Origin: Candidatus Poribacteria bacterium
GTDB lineage: Bacteria > Poribacteria > WGA-4E > WGA-3G
Direction: 5' to 3'
NCBI GenBank assembly: GCA_022825825.1
Contig: JAJDWA010000058.1
Location: 1-64,000, forward strand
DNA: 64,000 nt
Positions 34,897 to 43,774 of this stretch are shown here, in pieces. Made by a program: the position numbers and the translations under genes. The notes beneath the pieces were generated by a model, which searched no databases, was not told the origin of the DNA, and worked only from the letters and a program-made list of their open reading frames with translations. The stretch's first letter is position 1. The number at the start of each line of letters is the position of its first letter.

Positions 34897-35177
34897 TTTA
34901 TTTTTTGTAGAAGAGATTTAACTGTTTTCAATTCTTGCTGAATTTCTTCATCATCGTATTCAACAATTGGAATTCCATGCTGATTCAACAGTTGAAGAAA
35001 ATCCCATAAATGTAATTCTGCTAATTTTGCAGCTTGTCCTAAAGATAAGGCATTTCGTTTAAATAGAGAAATCGCTAACAAGTGTTTTAACTCCTCGGTT
35101 AACTTGTCACGATTATAGCCTGATACAGAAAGCGGAATTGAAAGTTCACTGGGAACATCTAATTTAATTGAAAACAT
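34893..35177 (-). CDS. UPF0175 family antitoxin
   Basis: A 94-residue DNA-binding antitoxin-like protein. The family signature LSLGQAAKLAELHLWDFLQLLNQHGIPIVEYDDEEI, a winged/ribbon-helix-type segment, fills residues about 45-80. The ATG at 35177 (MFSIKLDVP) is preferred to an in-frame extension that would begin inside the upstream palindrome. There is no strong ribosome site; the palindrome ends 8 bases before the start codon and could limit translation or bind the antitoxin. Confidence 0.85.
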   Translation of the reverse strand: MFSIKLDVPSELSIPLSVSGYNRDKLTEELKHLLAISLFKRNALSLGQAAKLAELHLWDFLQLLNQHGIPIVEYDDEEIQQELKTVKSLLQKIK

Positions 35178-35185
35178 ATTTTTTA

Positions 35186-35217
35186 CATGATAGCGGTTCA
35201 AACGAACCGCTATCATG
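35186..35217. promoter_or_regulatory. Perfect 14-bp-arm palindrome upstream of the toxin-antitoxin pair
   Basis: CATGATAGCGGTTC (35186-35199), loop AAAC, GAACCGCTATCATG (35204-35217). The position suggests an operator for autoregulation by the antitoxin. It is also 30 bases beyond the stop of the next upstream gene, but lacks the T-run of a terminator. Confidence 0.65.
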
Positions 35218-35246
35218 ATCCTAAAGCTTACTGAAACAGTGAGCTG

Positions 35247-36095
35247 CTATCTTGCAGATTTCAAATTACCCCAAGTGGTAGCAAGTTTATCGGCAGGTTC
35301 AACAGCGGTTACCGTTGTGCTGCTAAGCACAACAAGCCCTGTCTTTTCGGAATTTTTTCCGTGGACAACAGAGTGTGGATACCATCCACCCCAACCTTTT
35401 TGTCCGCCTTGGCCGGCAGCTTTATCACCATCATTTACACAGATGCCTAAACCGACTTCAATACCTTCACTAAACGAGTCAACACCGAAATTCGCAGGAG
35501 TGAATCTTAATTCGTAGTAGGTTTTCTTAGCATCATCGTCTCGGGTAATTGCAAAGTCTTCCCCACTGACGAGTCCAGGTTGTCCGTTTGTTCTCTCATT
35601 ATGAAGGATGAGATTTTCTGCATTGTCGTCTAACGCTACGTTATAGAGAAAGAGTGCTAACCCACCAGTGCGCTTGCCAGTTGGTTCAAATGCGATTTGT
35701 GCGGCATCACCATTCCATGCAGCGCCGCCATTTTGATGCTCATCATCAGTCACACTCAGTGCAAGATAAGCCGCATCGGGGTTCCAAGCAATCATAAAAC
35801 AGACTGTTTGGTCATCAGCACCGCTCCATTTACCACCACCGTGTTCTTCAAAAACTTTAACTGCGCCGCCAACGCCTTCAAATTCTACGCCGCAAAACTG
35901 AGATCCGTCGGTGCCAGTAACAGAATCCATAACCTCACCCCATTCGTCAAGATTTCCATCAACGGTAACGTCAACGCCGGTAGGGGCATTGTATACATCG
36001 TGTGTTGGATTACGCCACTGCGCATCTGCGATATTGATTGTAAACAAACATACTGCTGCAAATAGTGCAGCCAAAACAAAAACTGATTTTTTCAT
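35247..36095 (-). CDS. Secreted carbohydrate-binding (CBM9/DOMON-like) protein, paralogue 1
   Basis: A 282-residue secreted protein with signal peptide (cleavage near ADA-QW, residue 25). The mature part has a CBM9-like beta-sandwich pattern: VTVDGNLDEWG, FMIAWNPDAAYLALSVTDDEH, WNGDAAQIAFEPTG and YYELRFTPANF. Such domains bind sugars, typically at the ends of glycan chains. The last residues, DKLATTWGNLKSAR, form a tail shared with 36403-37245 and 49111-49866. The ATG at 36095 has GAGAGGAA. About 60-70% similar to the next gene; both are minus strand, separated by a MITE-like element. Confidence 0.8.
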   Translation of the reverse strand: MKKSVFVLAALFAAVCLFTINIADAQWRNPTHDVYNAPTGVDVTVDGNLDEWGEVMDSVTGTDGSQFCGVEFEGVGGAVKVFEEHGGGKWSGADDQTVCFMIAWNPDAAYLALSVTDDEHQNGGAAWNGDAAQIAFEPTGKRTGGLALFLYNVALDDNAENLILHNERTNGQPGLVSGEDFAITRDDDAKKTYYELRFTPANFGVDSFSEGIEVGLGICVNDGDKAAGQGGQKGWGGWYPHSVVHGKNSEKTGLVVLSSTTVTAVEPADKLATTWGNLKSAR

Positions 36096-36402
36096 CTAAA
36101 TTTCCTCTCTATATTAATTGTTTTCCACCTTTTTGGTAGTGGAAGTTAAATTTTATAGTAAAATTCATAATTATTTGGACACCATGGTAGGTTCGGTTTC
36201 CTAACCGAACCAGTGTAAATTGTGCGATTAGAAACCGCACCTACTGGGCAGGTGTGAACATATTTTTGGATTTCACTATAAGATAGTGCAACAGCGTTGC
36301 TTTAATTGTTAGAAGGTTGAGCAGTAACTTACTGCCCAACAGAGTAGGTATCGATTCTTTTAACCGATACGGTTTCAGCAGTTTTGACACATGCCAAAGC
36401 TG
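36096..36402. other. Intergenic region between the two carbohydrate-binding paralogues
   Basis: Mostly filled by the family A element (36153-36281). Near 36320-36390 there is AT-rich sequence with GTATCGATTCTTTTAACCGATAC, a short inverted repeat. No gene is seen. Confidence 0.5.
36153..36281. mobile_element. MITE-like element, family A, with 30-bp terminal inverted repeats
   Basis: The left end (36153-36182, beginning TTATAGTAAAATTCATAATT) and right end (36252-36281) are inverted repeats matching at 23 of 30 positions. Inside are two hairpins: GGTTCGGTT/AACCGAACC (36189-36211) and GTGCGATTAGAAACCGCAC (36222-36240). This is the clearest full-length copy. Confidence 0.7.
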
Positions 36403-37245
36403 CTAACGGATTGATTTTAGTCTTCCCCATGTTGTCGATAGCTTATTTTTCGCTTCAACAGCGAGGGTTTCATCAGTAAGTTTGACGAGCCCCGTCTTTT
36501 CGGCATTTTTTCCGTGGACAACAGCGTGCGGATACCATCCACTCCAGCCTTTTTGTCCACCTTGTCCGGCGGCTTGATCCCCGTCGTTGACACAGAGGCC
36601 GAGACCAAATTCGTAACCTTCACTAAACGGAACTTTCAACCCCAAATCTTCAGGGGTGATTTTAATTTCATAATAAGTTTCTTTTTCGTTTTCGTTACGG
36701 GTTATGTTAAAACTCTCCTTTTCAACAAGTCCAGGAGCACCGTTTGTTGTCTCATTATGAAGAATGAGGCCATCTGCATTGTTATTTAACGCAATGTTGT
36801 AGAGAAAGAGTGTTCCAGCACGCTTACCAGTTGGTTCGAACGCCATCTGTAGGCTATCACCATTCCAGGCTCCGCCACCATTTTGATGTTCGTCATCAGT
36901 AACACTTAGTGCGATGTAAACAGCATCTGGATCCCAGACAATTGCAAAACATGTTTCATGATCATCAGCACCGTCCCATTTACCGCCGCCGTGTTCTTCA
37001 AAAACTTTAACTGCGCCACCAACCCCCTCAAATTCAACACCACAAAAGGGGTCGCCATTAGTACCTTTGACTGTATCAAAGACGCCTTCCCATCCTTCTT
37101 TGTCGTCAAGTTTGCCATCAATTTCAATGTCAAGAGTTCTTTGAAGCGCATTATAAACGTCATGTGTTTTATTACGCCACTGTGCTTCTGCTACTAAACT
37201 CGTGAGTAGTAGCAATATTGGAATTACAATCAAATACCTTTTCAT
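36403..37245 (-). CDS. Secreted carbohydrate-binding (CBM9/DOMON-like) protein, paralogue 2
   Basis: A 280-residue paralogue of 35247-36095: signal peptide to about residue 21 (LVAEAQW), then the same order of motifs (IDGKLDDKEGWEG, FAIVWDPDAVYIALSVTDDEH, WNGDSLQMAFEPTGKR, YYEIKITPEDLG, GLGLCVNDGDQAAGQGGQKG). The C-terminal tail is NKLSTTWGRLKSIR. The ATG at 37245 has AAGGAG. Sugar binding is inferred from family; no catalytic domain is attached, so it may be a surface or periplasmic glycan-binding protein. Confidence 0.8.
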   Translation of the reverse strand: MKRYLIVIPILLLLTSLVAEAQWRNKTHDVYNALQRTLDIEIDGKLDDKEGWEGVFDTVKGTNGDPFCGVEFEGVGGAVKVFEEHGGGKWDGADDHETCFAIVWDPDAVYIALSVTDDEHQNGGGAWNGDSLQMAFEPTGKRAGTLFLYNIALNNNADGLILHNETTNGAPGLVEKESFNITRNENEKETYYEIKITPEDLGLKVPFSEGYEFGLGLCVNDGDQAAGQGGQKGWSGWYPHAVVHGKNAEKTGLVKLTDETLAVEAKNKLSTTWGRLKSIR

Positions 37246-37320
37246 TTTTTATTCTCCTTGTTAGAAGTTAATACTCTATATCCGCAAAACAACTGACTAT
37301 GCAGATTGCCATTTTACAAG

Positions 37321-37424
37321 ATATAGTAGGTTTTAGAATTACTTAGATACTTCACACCAGCGAGATTAGCAAACCTCGTCTACCAGGGGACGAAAGTGTC
37401 AATGTATTTTCTAATTTACCATAA
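37321..37424. mobile_element. MITE-like element, family A
   Basis: Left end ATATAGTAGGTTTTAGAATT..., right end ...CTAATTTACCATA (37396-37423), inverted. Central hairpin GCGAGATTAGCAAACCTCGT is degenerate, followed by CTACCAGGGG. Confidence 0.6.
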
Positions 37425-37494
37425 ATGATAACAAAATTCACTCGTAACTTTAATCAGACATTATAAATAAGATTTTGTTCAAATCAACAACAAA

Positions 37495-39030
37495 TTAACG
37501 ATCTTCAACGGTTGAGACAGGATCTTCTCCACCTAAGCAAAAGATATATCGGTCACTCGAACCGATGTATAGTTTACCGTTGGCAATAGCTGGTGAAGAA
37601 AGGAGTTTCAACCCATACTCAACAGTTCGCGAATCATATTTCCATATAATGCTGCCATCATCAATTGCGAGGCAGTAAATTAGTCCGGCATTCGTTGCTG
37701 CGTAAACAGCATCTTGTGTTACAGCGGGTGATGCCACAACAACAGCGCCGAGATCGGTTTTCCAATGGAGTTCACCATCTGCAGCCGTAAGTGTATAGAC
37801 AAAACCGTCGCGAGAACCAAACGTGACAAAGTCATTGTGTACGGCAATCGCTGTAAATACGCCGTCGGCTGCTTCATATTCCCATACGATATCCCCGGTG
37901 TCAGCGTTGAGGGCGACAGCTTTTCCTTTTGGAATAGGTGCACTTTCTATAAAATTTCCGTTTCCTAAACCGAAAAAGACTAAGTTTTCATGTGCGCTTG
38001 GGCTGCCCCAAACGGGATACGGCATCGGTTTTGACCATATCTCGGCGCCTGTTTCAGCATCCGCAGCATAGATTTTATATTCACCGTAGCCAGTGCCAAA
38101 ATAAACCTTACCATCTTTAACAACTGGGGACATGTCGGCATGCACAGCGGGAAAATGCCAAATTTGTTCACCTGCCAACGCGTCAAGGCAGTAAATACCG
38201 TCCGCACCAGCGGTGAAATAGAGTCTACCTTGGGTAATGAATGGCGTGGATTCAACATGGCTTGCAGTAGTAAAACTCCAGATAGGATCACCAGTTTTTG
38301 CATCGAGACATCGGAGCCGGCACCCACTGTCTTCATGAAACCCTTCGCCTATGTAAACCCTACCCGCGACAACTGCGGGTGAAGAAACGATAGGTATTTC
38401 TGAGTCGTTCCGCCAGACAACTTCCTGTGTATCTGTATCTATACAATAAGTTGCGCCGCTAACAGAAAAAACTGCACCGCGGGCAGCACCAATATAGAGA
38501 CGGTTGCCGACAATAGTGGGCGATGACAAGAATTGAACTGTTTTTGTGCCTTTCGCTTTGAAAACCCAAGCAGGGGTTCCGTTTGTCGGCCCGGGTAGGT
38601 CATCAACGTGGCCCGTGCGATTTGCATTGCCTCGGAACGTCGTCCATGCCGTGCCTGTGATCACATTTTTCTCACCGTTTTGCTGCTTGTCTACACCTGT
38701 TGCAGTGGGGGTTTGATCGATTCCTTTCCCAACAAATTGGTAGGTTAACACCGCCAATCCAACAAGGACTACCAGACTAACAACAGAAACAATCACTCTT
38801 TGCACGGTGAAAAAGTTGCGCATCTTGTAAAAAAGCATCTTGGTTGTATCGCGAGCAAATACAAGAGAGGCGAAAATGGCAACACCGACAAAAGCAAGAA
38901 TCTGCGGAATAATACCAAGCAGTGCAGTCAGAGGACCGAGAAGTTGCGGAATAACTGCGTGCGCTGTGGCTGTGAAACAGACAAAAACCGATATAAGACT
39001 TAAGGTCAATATCCATGTGGTTTTTTTCAT
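37495..39030 (-). CDS. PQQ-binding-like beta-propeller membrane protein
   Basis: A 511-residue protein. The N-terminus has a signal/first membrane segment (about residues 5-25) and two further membrane segments (about 33-58 and 78-100). From residue 125 on there are seven or so PQQ-like/BamB-type propeller repeats with the repeated pattern (VVxDGKVYFGTGYGEYKIYAADAETGAEIW; AYFxxG...LDAxTGxxxW). The propeller probably lies in the periplasm. It has no quinoprotein dehydrogenase active site that I can identify, so it is more likely structural. The upstream neighbour starts 20 bases away, in one operon. Confidence 0.82.
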   Translation of the reverse strand: MKKTTWILTLSLISVFVCFTATAHAVIPQLLGPLTALLGIIPQILAFVGVAIFASLVFARDTTKMLFYKMRNFFTVQRVIVSVVSLVVLVGLAVLTYQFVGKGIDQTPTATGVDKQQNGEKNVITGTAWTTFRGNANRTGHVDDLPGPTNGTPAWVFKAKGTKTVQFLSSPTIVGNRLYIGAARGAVFSVSGATYCIDTDTQEVVWRNDSEIPIVSSPAVVAGRVYIGEGFHEDSGCRLRCLDAKTGDPIWSFTTASHVESTPFITQGRLYFTAGADGIYCLDALAGEQIWHFPAVHADMSPVVKDGKVYFGTGYGEYKIYAADAETGAEIWSKPMPYPVWGSPSAHENLVFFGLGNGNFIESAPIPKGKAVALNADTGDIVWEYEAADGVFTAIAVHNDFVTFGSRDGFVYTLTAADGELHWKTDLGAVVVASPAVTQDAVYAATNAGLIYCLAIDDGSIIWKYDSRTVEYGLKLLSSPAIANGKLYIGSSDRYIFCLGGEDPVSTVEDR

Positions 39031-39049
39031 ACTTTTAATAACTCCAATA

Positions 39050-40234
39050 CTATTTGGATTTATTTAGAAAATTTACAGCAAAATGCATAAGATTCTCGAG
39101 CATTCCACGGTTTTGATTGGCTTGTTCTTTTCTATTATTGTGTAGACTCGTGACAAGATACATACCTTTCCCATATCTCAATTTAGCGACAACAATTTGC
39201 TTGCCATTATTGGTTGTCGCGAGGACTTCATATTTGTCATTCCATCCGTTCCAAGAATCGTCAAGTGAAAGTTGTCCTGATCGGATACGGTGGGGTGCTT
39301 TAAAGAGATCGCCAGCTTTAGATGTGGGTTGAAAATCATTCCGATGGTTGCTTTCTACACCTTTGAGAGGTTCAGGTAACCATCCAGCACCACAAGGGCT
39401 TTCCGGGTCACTATCCTGTCCAGAAACGATGACAACGCCACCACCTTTGACAAAATCTTTAATCCGTTTCTCTTGGCTGCCGTTGAGTCTGTACCTTCCA
39501 TCTCTGCCGATTGAACGACACCCAAGCCACAAGATATTTGTCTTACTGAGTCCCGGTAGATTCCGATCCTCTGTGTGATTATACGCAATCCAACGATCTT
39601 TGACCTTATTGATTCCAGAGATAATCGGAATTTCTGCCTGATATGTCTCTGTATTCAAGAGAAGAAGTCGGATAGCATTTTCGCCAAGCATCGCGCGTAA
39701 CTCTTTCTGGAATTCAGGAGTTGAATCTCTTTTTGAAACTTTGAATTGATTGAGTTTTACTTCAAAATGGGTGAATCCCCATCTCCCCCAACGGCCTCGC
39801 TCTAGATCTTTTGTGACCATAAGTTGAAACCATTTTCCTCTTGTATGTGCAATACTGTTAATTCGTCCTTCTTTTTGCTCATAACAAACAACAATCGGTT
39901 CACCTTGCTTTAGAAAACGCGCGATCTCTTTTCTATGATCTTCCTCGCCTTTATGAGTATCAAAGCGAATTTTAATCACGTCAAATTCACTACGCCCTTT
40001 GAGGTTTTGTTCAACCTTAATGTCTGCAGTCTTTCGGTTGGTGTTAACCTCTGTAATTGTTCCAAAGACTACGTTTGTACTCTCACTCACAATTTCCGGG
40101 ATGGTATAAGGGATTGAAATGTATGCATCCGCGTTCAGCTGTATAAAAATAAAGACAGGCACAGCGAACATCCATAAAATTTTATGACGTTTATACTTTG
40201 TCCTTTGTTTATATATTGATGTTAGTTTTGGCAT
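39050..40234 (-). CDS. Exported protein with amidotransferase-like C-terminal domain
   Basis: A 394-residue protein. A single hydrophobic segment (about residues 20-37, WMFAVPVFIFIQLNADA) is a signal or anchor. The N-terminal 170 residues are a beta-rich domain (NVVFGTITEVNTNRKTADIKV). The C-terminal 200 residues (RLLLLNTETYQ, NILWLGCRSI, IKDFVKGGGVVIVSGQD, VAKLRYGKGMYLVTSLH) follow the pattern of class I glutamine-amidotransferase-like domains (ThuA/DUF4159 group) but no catalytic triad is evident. The ATG at 40234 has AGGAGG. Paired with the PQQ-propeller gene; function unknown. Confidence 0.65.
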   Translation of the reverse strand: MPKLTSIYKQRTKYKRHKILWMFAVPVFIFIQLNADAYISIPYTIPEIVSESTNVVFGTITEVNTNRKTADIKVEQNLKGRSEFDVIKIRFDTHKGEEDHRKEIARFLKQGEPIVVCYEQKEGRINSIAHTRGKWFQLMVTKDLERGRWGRWGFTHFEVKLNQFKVSKRDSTPEFQKELRAMLGENAIRLLLLNTETYQAEIPIISGINKVKDRWIAYNHTEDRNLPGLSKTNILWLGCRSIGRDGRYRLNGSQEKRIKDFVKGGGVVIVSGQDSDPESPCGAGWLPEPLKGVESNHRNDFQPTSKAGDLFKAPHRIRSGQLSLDDSWNGWNDKYEVLATTNNGKQIVVAKLRYGKGMYLVTSLHNNRKEQANQNRGMLENLMHFAVNFLNKSK

Positions 40235-40272
40235 TGAAGTTGCCTCCTGTGAGATTTAGTTTTTTGTTATAG

Positions 40273-40414
40273 TAACCAGCCTAAGTTACCACCTTGTAGC
40301 ATAATCTGTTAGATTGTGCCTACAAGTGCGCAAACTGACAGTTTGCGGTACAACCTTTGTAGCATAATCTGTTAGGTTGTGCATCTAAAAATTTATAGGT
40401 AGCAACTTGGGTTA
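40273..40414. mobile_element. MITE-like element, family B
   Basis: Left end TAACCAGCCTAAGTTACCACC (one base over the shared core) and right end AGGTAGCAACTTGGGTTA (40397-40414) are inverted repeats. Inside are two copies of TTGTAGCATAATCTGTTAG and a hairpin CGCAAACTGACAGTTTGCG. It matches fragments at 8315-8478 and 11337-11368. Confidence 0.6.
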
Positions 40415-40431
40415 TTTTTGTAAATCTTCAT

Positions 40432-40752
40432 TTATTTGAGCTTTACAGCGGTTCCGGTAGCGGTTACCATCAGCATACCGTTGCTGGAACCAAGCACCTG
40501 GTAGTCAATGTCAATACCGAGGACAGCGTCAGCCCCTTGACGTTGCGCTATTTCTTGCATTTCTTGGATTGCGGTCTCACGAGCATCGGCAAGTTTGCTT
40601 TCATAAGCTTCGGAGCGGCCGCCAATCATATCTGTAATACCAGCGAGAAAATCACGAAAAATATTCGCACCCATGATTGCCTCGCCTGTAACCAAGCCAA
40701 GATATTGTCCGATTTGTCTGCCTTCAATCGTATTCGTTGTTGTTGTGATCAT
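40432..40752 (-). CDS. YbjQ/UPF0145 family protein
   Basis: A 106-residue protein of the YbjQ (heavy-metal-binding-like) family: [46 protein letters not shown] and [16 protein letters not shown]. The family forms pentamers in solved structures and its function is unclear. Its ATG at 40752 overlaps the stop of the upstream D-threonine-aldolase-like gene (TAATG), indicating coupling. Confidence 0.88.
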   Translation of the reverse strand: MITTTTNTIEGRQIGQYLGLVTGEAIMGANIFRDFLAGITDMIGGRSEAYESKLADARETAIQEMQEIAQRQGADAVLGIDIDYQVLGSSNGMLMVTATGTAVKLK

Positions 40753-41861
40753 TATTGTGATCTCCCTCTTGCAGAAATTTCCCAGACAGATTCGACAATT
40801 TCGTTTCTGATGCCGTAATATCTGTCGTGGAGATTAACAGTAGTACAACAGTGTGTCGGTAAAATTTCAAGTTTATCTCCCGGCTTGAGATGAACATGTC
40901 CGTTAAAAATCATCATTTTTCCGTGTTCTTCCGAAAGGCCTGTCATTTCAAGACCTGGTAAACCGATCGGCTGTGGAATGCCGAACTCCTTTGTAAGCAC
41001 CTTCAAACCAGCATCTACGATGATACGATCTTGTTCTGGGCGACTGACGACGGTCGCCAAAACTGACAATGCGTTGTCAAATCTTTCTCCAACCCCTTCA
41101 ACATTGCGATAGGTAGAATCCATAAAGATGTATGAACCAGCCTGAATCTCTGTCATTTCGAGTATACTTCCTGTAATATCAAAAGTCCCTGTTCCACCGC
41201 CGCTCATAATTAAAACTTCTATTCCATGTTTTTCAAGGAAATGCTTTGCTTCAATCAGGCGTTGCATGGCTTCTCGTGTAGCCGTCTCACGTTCCGATCG
41301 ATTTGGCTTTGCGACGGTATGTCCCTCATATCCCATCAATCCTTCAAACTTCAGATTAGGACTCTCGCATATCTGACGTGCTAACGCAAGTGTTGGTTGA
41401 CCGGGTTCAACACCACACCGATCCATCCCGATGTTAACTTCCACTAAAACCCTGATAGTTACACCTTTTGCGGTTGCTGCTTCAGAAATTGCTTGCACAT
41501 TATCAGCATTGTCCACGGCGACCATAATCTCAGAATGCTTTGCAAGGTTGATGAGACGCGCTATTTTCTGTGTGCCGACAATCTGATTAGCAATTAGGAC
41601 ATCTCGAATTCCCGCGTGAATTACTGCCTCTGCTTCACCTAATTTAGCACAAGTTATTCCTATCGCCCCTGCTGCAATCTGTTTGTGCGCAATAATTGGC
41701 GTTTTATGCGTCTTGAGATGCGGTCTGAGTTCTGCCCTGACATTACTGAAATAATCCGCCATCTTCTGGATATTAACTTCCATTTTATCCAGATCAATTA
41801 ACAAAGCTGGCGTATCTAATTCAGTTTTGTGTTTACCGATATATGACTCGGTGTCTTGCAT
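40752..41861 (-). CDS. D-threonine aldolase-like PLP enzyme (D-TA/DSD1 family)
   Basis: A 369-residue fold-type III PLP protein. [17 protein letters not shown] starts the barrel, and PHLKTHKTP (about residues 49-57) holds the PLP Lys. [10 protein letters not shown] and SGGGTGTFD follow. The zinc-site region [17 protein letters not shown] (His-x-Cys) is near the C-terminus. The family cleaves D-threonine or dehydrates D-serine-type substrates. It is 10 bases downstream of an FAH gene in the same operon. Confidence 0.88.
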   Translation of the reverse strand: MQDTESYIGKHKTELDTPALLIDLDKMEVNIQKMADYFSNVRAELRPHLKTHKTPIIAHKQIAAGAIGITCAKLGEAEAVIHAGIRDVLIANQIVGTQKIARLINLAKHSEIMVAVDNADNVQAISEAATAKGVTIRVLVEVNIGMDRCGVEPGQPTLALARQICESPNLKFEGLMGYEGHTVAKPNRSERETATREAMQRLIEAKHFLEKHGIEVLIMSGGGTGTFDITGSILEMTEIQAGSYIFMDSTYRNVEGVGERFDNALSVLATVVSRPEQDRIIVDAGLKVLTKEFGIPQPIGLPGLEMTGLSEEHGKMMIFNGHVHLKPGDKLEILPTHCCTTVNLHDRYYGIRNEIVESVWEISARGRSQ

Positions 41862-41871
41862 ACTATACCTC

Positions 41872-42825
41872 TTACAGTTGTTTCACAGGATTTGAAAGCG
41901 TACCGAAACCTTCAACTTCTATCTGGACAATGTCGTTCGGTGCAAGCGGCAAATCGTTTGGCACGATAATCCCGGTGCCAGTAGAAACGATAGTGCCAAA
42001 GGGGATCGGATTATCTCGCATCAAAAACTCAGTGAGTTGCTCAAATTTCCAATTAATTTGAGAGGTATTTACTTCACCTACATAAATTTCTTTTTCCTCA
42101 CGAAGGATGGTGCATTTCATCTCCAGATTATACGGGTCATCAACTTCAGAAGTGGTAATGAACATTGGACCGAGCGCACAGCACCCATAATATATTTTTG
42201 ATTGCGGTAAATACAGCGGGTTATCGCGCTCAATATCCCAAGCAGACACATCGTTACAAAGCGTATATCCGAGAATCTCACCTTCAGCACCGAGAACATA
42301 AGCAAGTTCTGGTTCGGCTGCTGTTAAAACAGAGTCACTACGAATACCTATAAAATCGTTCGGGCCGACACAACGAGATGGTGTAGCTTTGAAAAAGATT
42401 TCAGGTCTATCTGCACGGTAAACGCGGCTATAAATATCTTGTTCGCTATCGTCATCTCGCATATCAGCGCTTCGTTTGTAGGTAACACCACATCCCCATA
42501 CCTCAGGAGCGTCTATTGGGACTAATAGATGTGGTATTTTTTCATTCGGTGAAACGTCCAATTTCTCTAAGGAAAGCCCATTTTCTGCCTCTAAAACTGA
42601 CTCAGCATCTTGAAATGCTGTGAATCGCATCGGTGGCGGTGAAGATACCTGCTCTTGTATATCTGCCAAGAGTACACCCAGCGTCACCCTTTCTTTATGG
42701 GCAAGTTCCAGGATTTCCAAAACACCTAATGATTCGTCACTCGTTACATCAATAACATGATTTTCACGGGTAACAATCCCGACCCGCTTACCTAAATTAG
42801 GTAAGTGAAATTGGATTAGTTTCAT
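41872..42825 (-). CDS. Fumarylacetoacetate hydrolase (FAH) family protein
   Basis: A 317-residue protein. The C-terminal FAH domain shows PEIFFKATPSRCVGPND, the metal ligand region AEPELAYVLGAEGEILGYTLCNDVSAWDIE (E-x-E and D) and VSTGTGIIVP. Homologues hydrolyse or decarboxylate beta-diketo acids, including sugar-acid derivatives. Grouped with a D-TA-like and a YbjQ gene, it may act in breakdown of a hydroxy/keto acid, but the substrate is unknown. Confidence 0.88.
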   Translation of the reverse strand: MKLIQFHLPNLGKRVGIVTRENHVIDVTSDESLGVLEILELAHKERVTLGVLLADIQEQVSSPPPMRFTAFQDAESVLEAENGLSLEKLDVSPNEKIPHLLVPIDAPEVWGCGVTYKRSADMRDDDSEQDIYSRVYRADRPEIFFKATPSRCVGPNDFIGIRSDSVLTAAEPELAYVLGAEGEILGYTLCNDVSAWDIERDNPLYLPQSKIYYGCCALGPMFITTSEVDDPYNLEMKCTILREEKEIYVGEVNTSQINWKFEQLTEFLMRDNPIPFGTIVSTGTGIIVPNDLPLAPNDIVQIEVEGFGTLSNPVKQL

Positions 42826-42911
42826 AATTTTCCAAAATTTCCTAATGTTTAGGACGACACATTGCGTTGAAAAACTTACGTGTCAATACGTCATAATGAA
42901 CTTCGGCAGAT

Positions 42912-43538
42912 TTACTCAGTATTTTTTTCTATTGGTACTAAAGCCGTTTTTTCAAGGAACGTTATAACCTGCTGTGCAGATTCAATTATAGACAGTTCAG
43001 CTGTGTTGACAACTACCTCTGGATTGTGAGGTGCTTCGTAAGGAGCACTGATACCTGTAAATTCTTTAATTTCTCCAGCACGTGCTTTTTTGTATAGACC
43101 TTTCGGGTCACGTTCTTCACACACGTTTAGTGGACATTCAACAAAGACTTCAACGAATCTGTTTTCTGCAATAAGTTCTCTTGCTTGATCACGGTCTGCG
43201 CGGTATGGAGAAATAAATGCTGTCATAACAATAGTCCCCGCATCAACAAAAAGTTTCGCTACTTCACCGACTCGGCGTATATTTTCCTCTCGGTCTTCAG
43301 GGGAGAAACCTAAATTTTTGTTTAATCCATGTCGGACATTGTCTCCATCTAGTACGTATGTATGATGTTTTCGCTCATGTAAGAAGTGTGCTACTGCGTT
43401 TGCTAATGTTGATTTTCCTGAACCTGAGAGTCCTGTGAACCATACAACACAACCCTTTTGATTGAGTAGTTGTTCCCTATCTTGCTTTGTGACAGTTGCT
43501 TCATGCCACGTAATATTAGTTGCTTTCTGTTCTGCCAA
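42912..43538 (-). CDS. cysC: Adenylylsulfate kinase
   Basis: A 208-residue APS kinase that phosphorylates adenosine-5'-phosphosulfate to PAPS. P-loop is [11 protein letters not shown] (about residues 30-40), then [49 protein letters not shown] and the lid region [20 protein letters not shown]. The start is taken as TTG at 43538, because family members begin (M)[12 protein letters not shown] and GAGG lies nine bases upstream; an upstream ATG would add 22 unlike residues. No sulfurylase genes (cysDN) are adjacent, so PAPS may serve sulfation as well as assimilation. Confidence 0.92.
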   Translation of the reverse strand: MAEQKATNITWHEATVTKQDREQLLNQKGCVVWFTGLSGSGKSTLANAVAHFLHERKHHTYVLDGDNVRHGLNKNLGFSPEDREENIRRVGEVAKLFVDAGTIVMTAFISPYRADRDQARELIAENRFVEVFVECPLNVCEERDPKGLYKKARAGEIKEFTGISAPYEAPHNPEVVVNTAELSIIESAQQVITFLEKTALVPIEKNTE

Positions 43539-43666
43539 TCGATTGTTCCTCGTGATTTCGTGATAATAATATACGATTATAAATTTCTTTTTTATGCATT
43601 GCAAAAGTAATACGCTTAAATGAGATTTTACTGAAAGAATGCACTTATTTTATAGTATATCAGAAG

Positions 43667-43686
43667 TAGGTTGCAGGTGCAACCTA
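43667..43686. repeat. Perfect 9-bp-arm palindrome
   Basis: TAGGTTGCA, GG, TGCAACCTA between the phosphodiesterase-like stop (43775) and cysC start. Four T follow on the plus strand only. It could be a weak terminator or operator. Confidence 0.4.
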
Positions 43687-43774
43687 TTTTGATATGGTAA
43701 CGTGAACTTGATATTTGATTCCAAGTCAAGTATATTGTAAAACCTATAATTATTGGTACATCTTCTGTTATCCG

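Noticed and set aside
35186..35217. Palindrome as terminator of the CBM9-like gene
   Set aside because: No T-run follows on either strand; operator function fits better.
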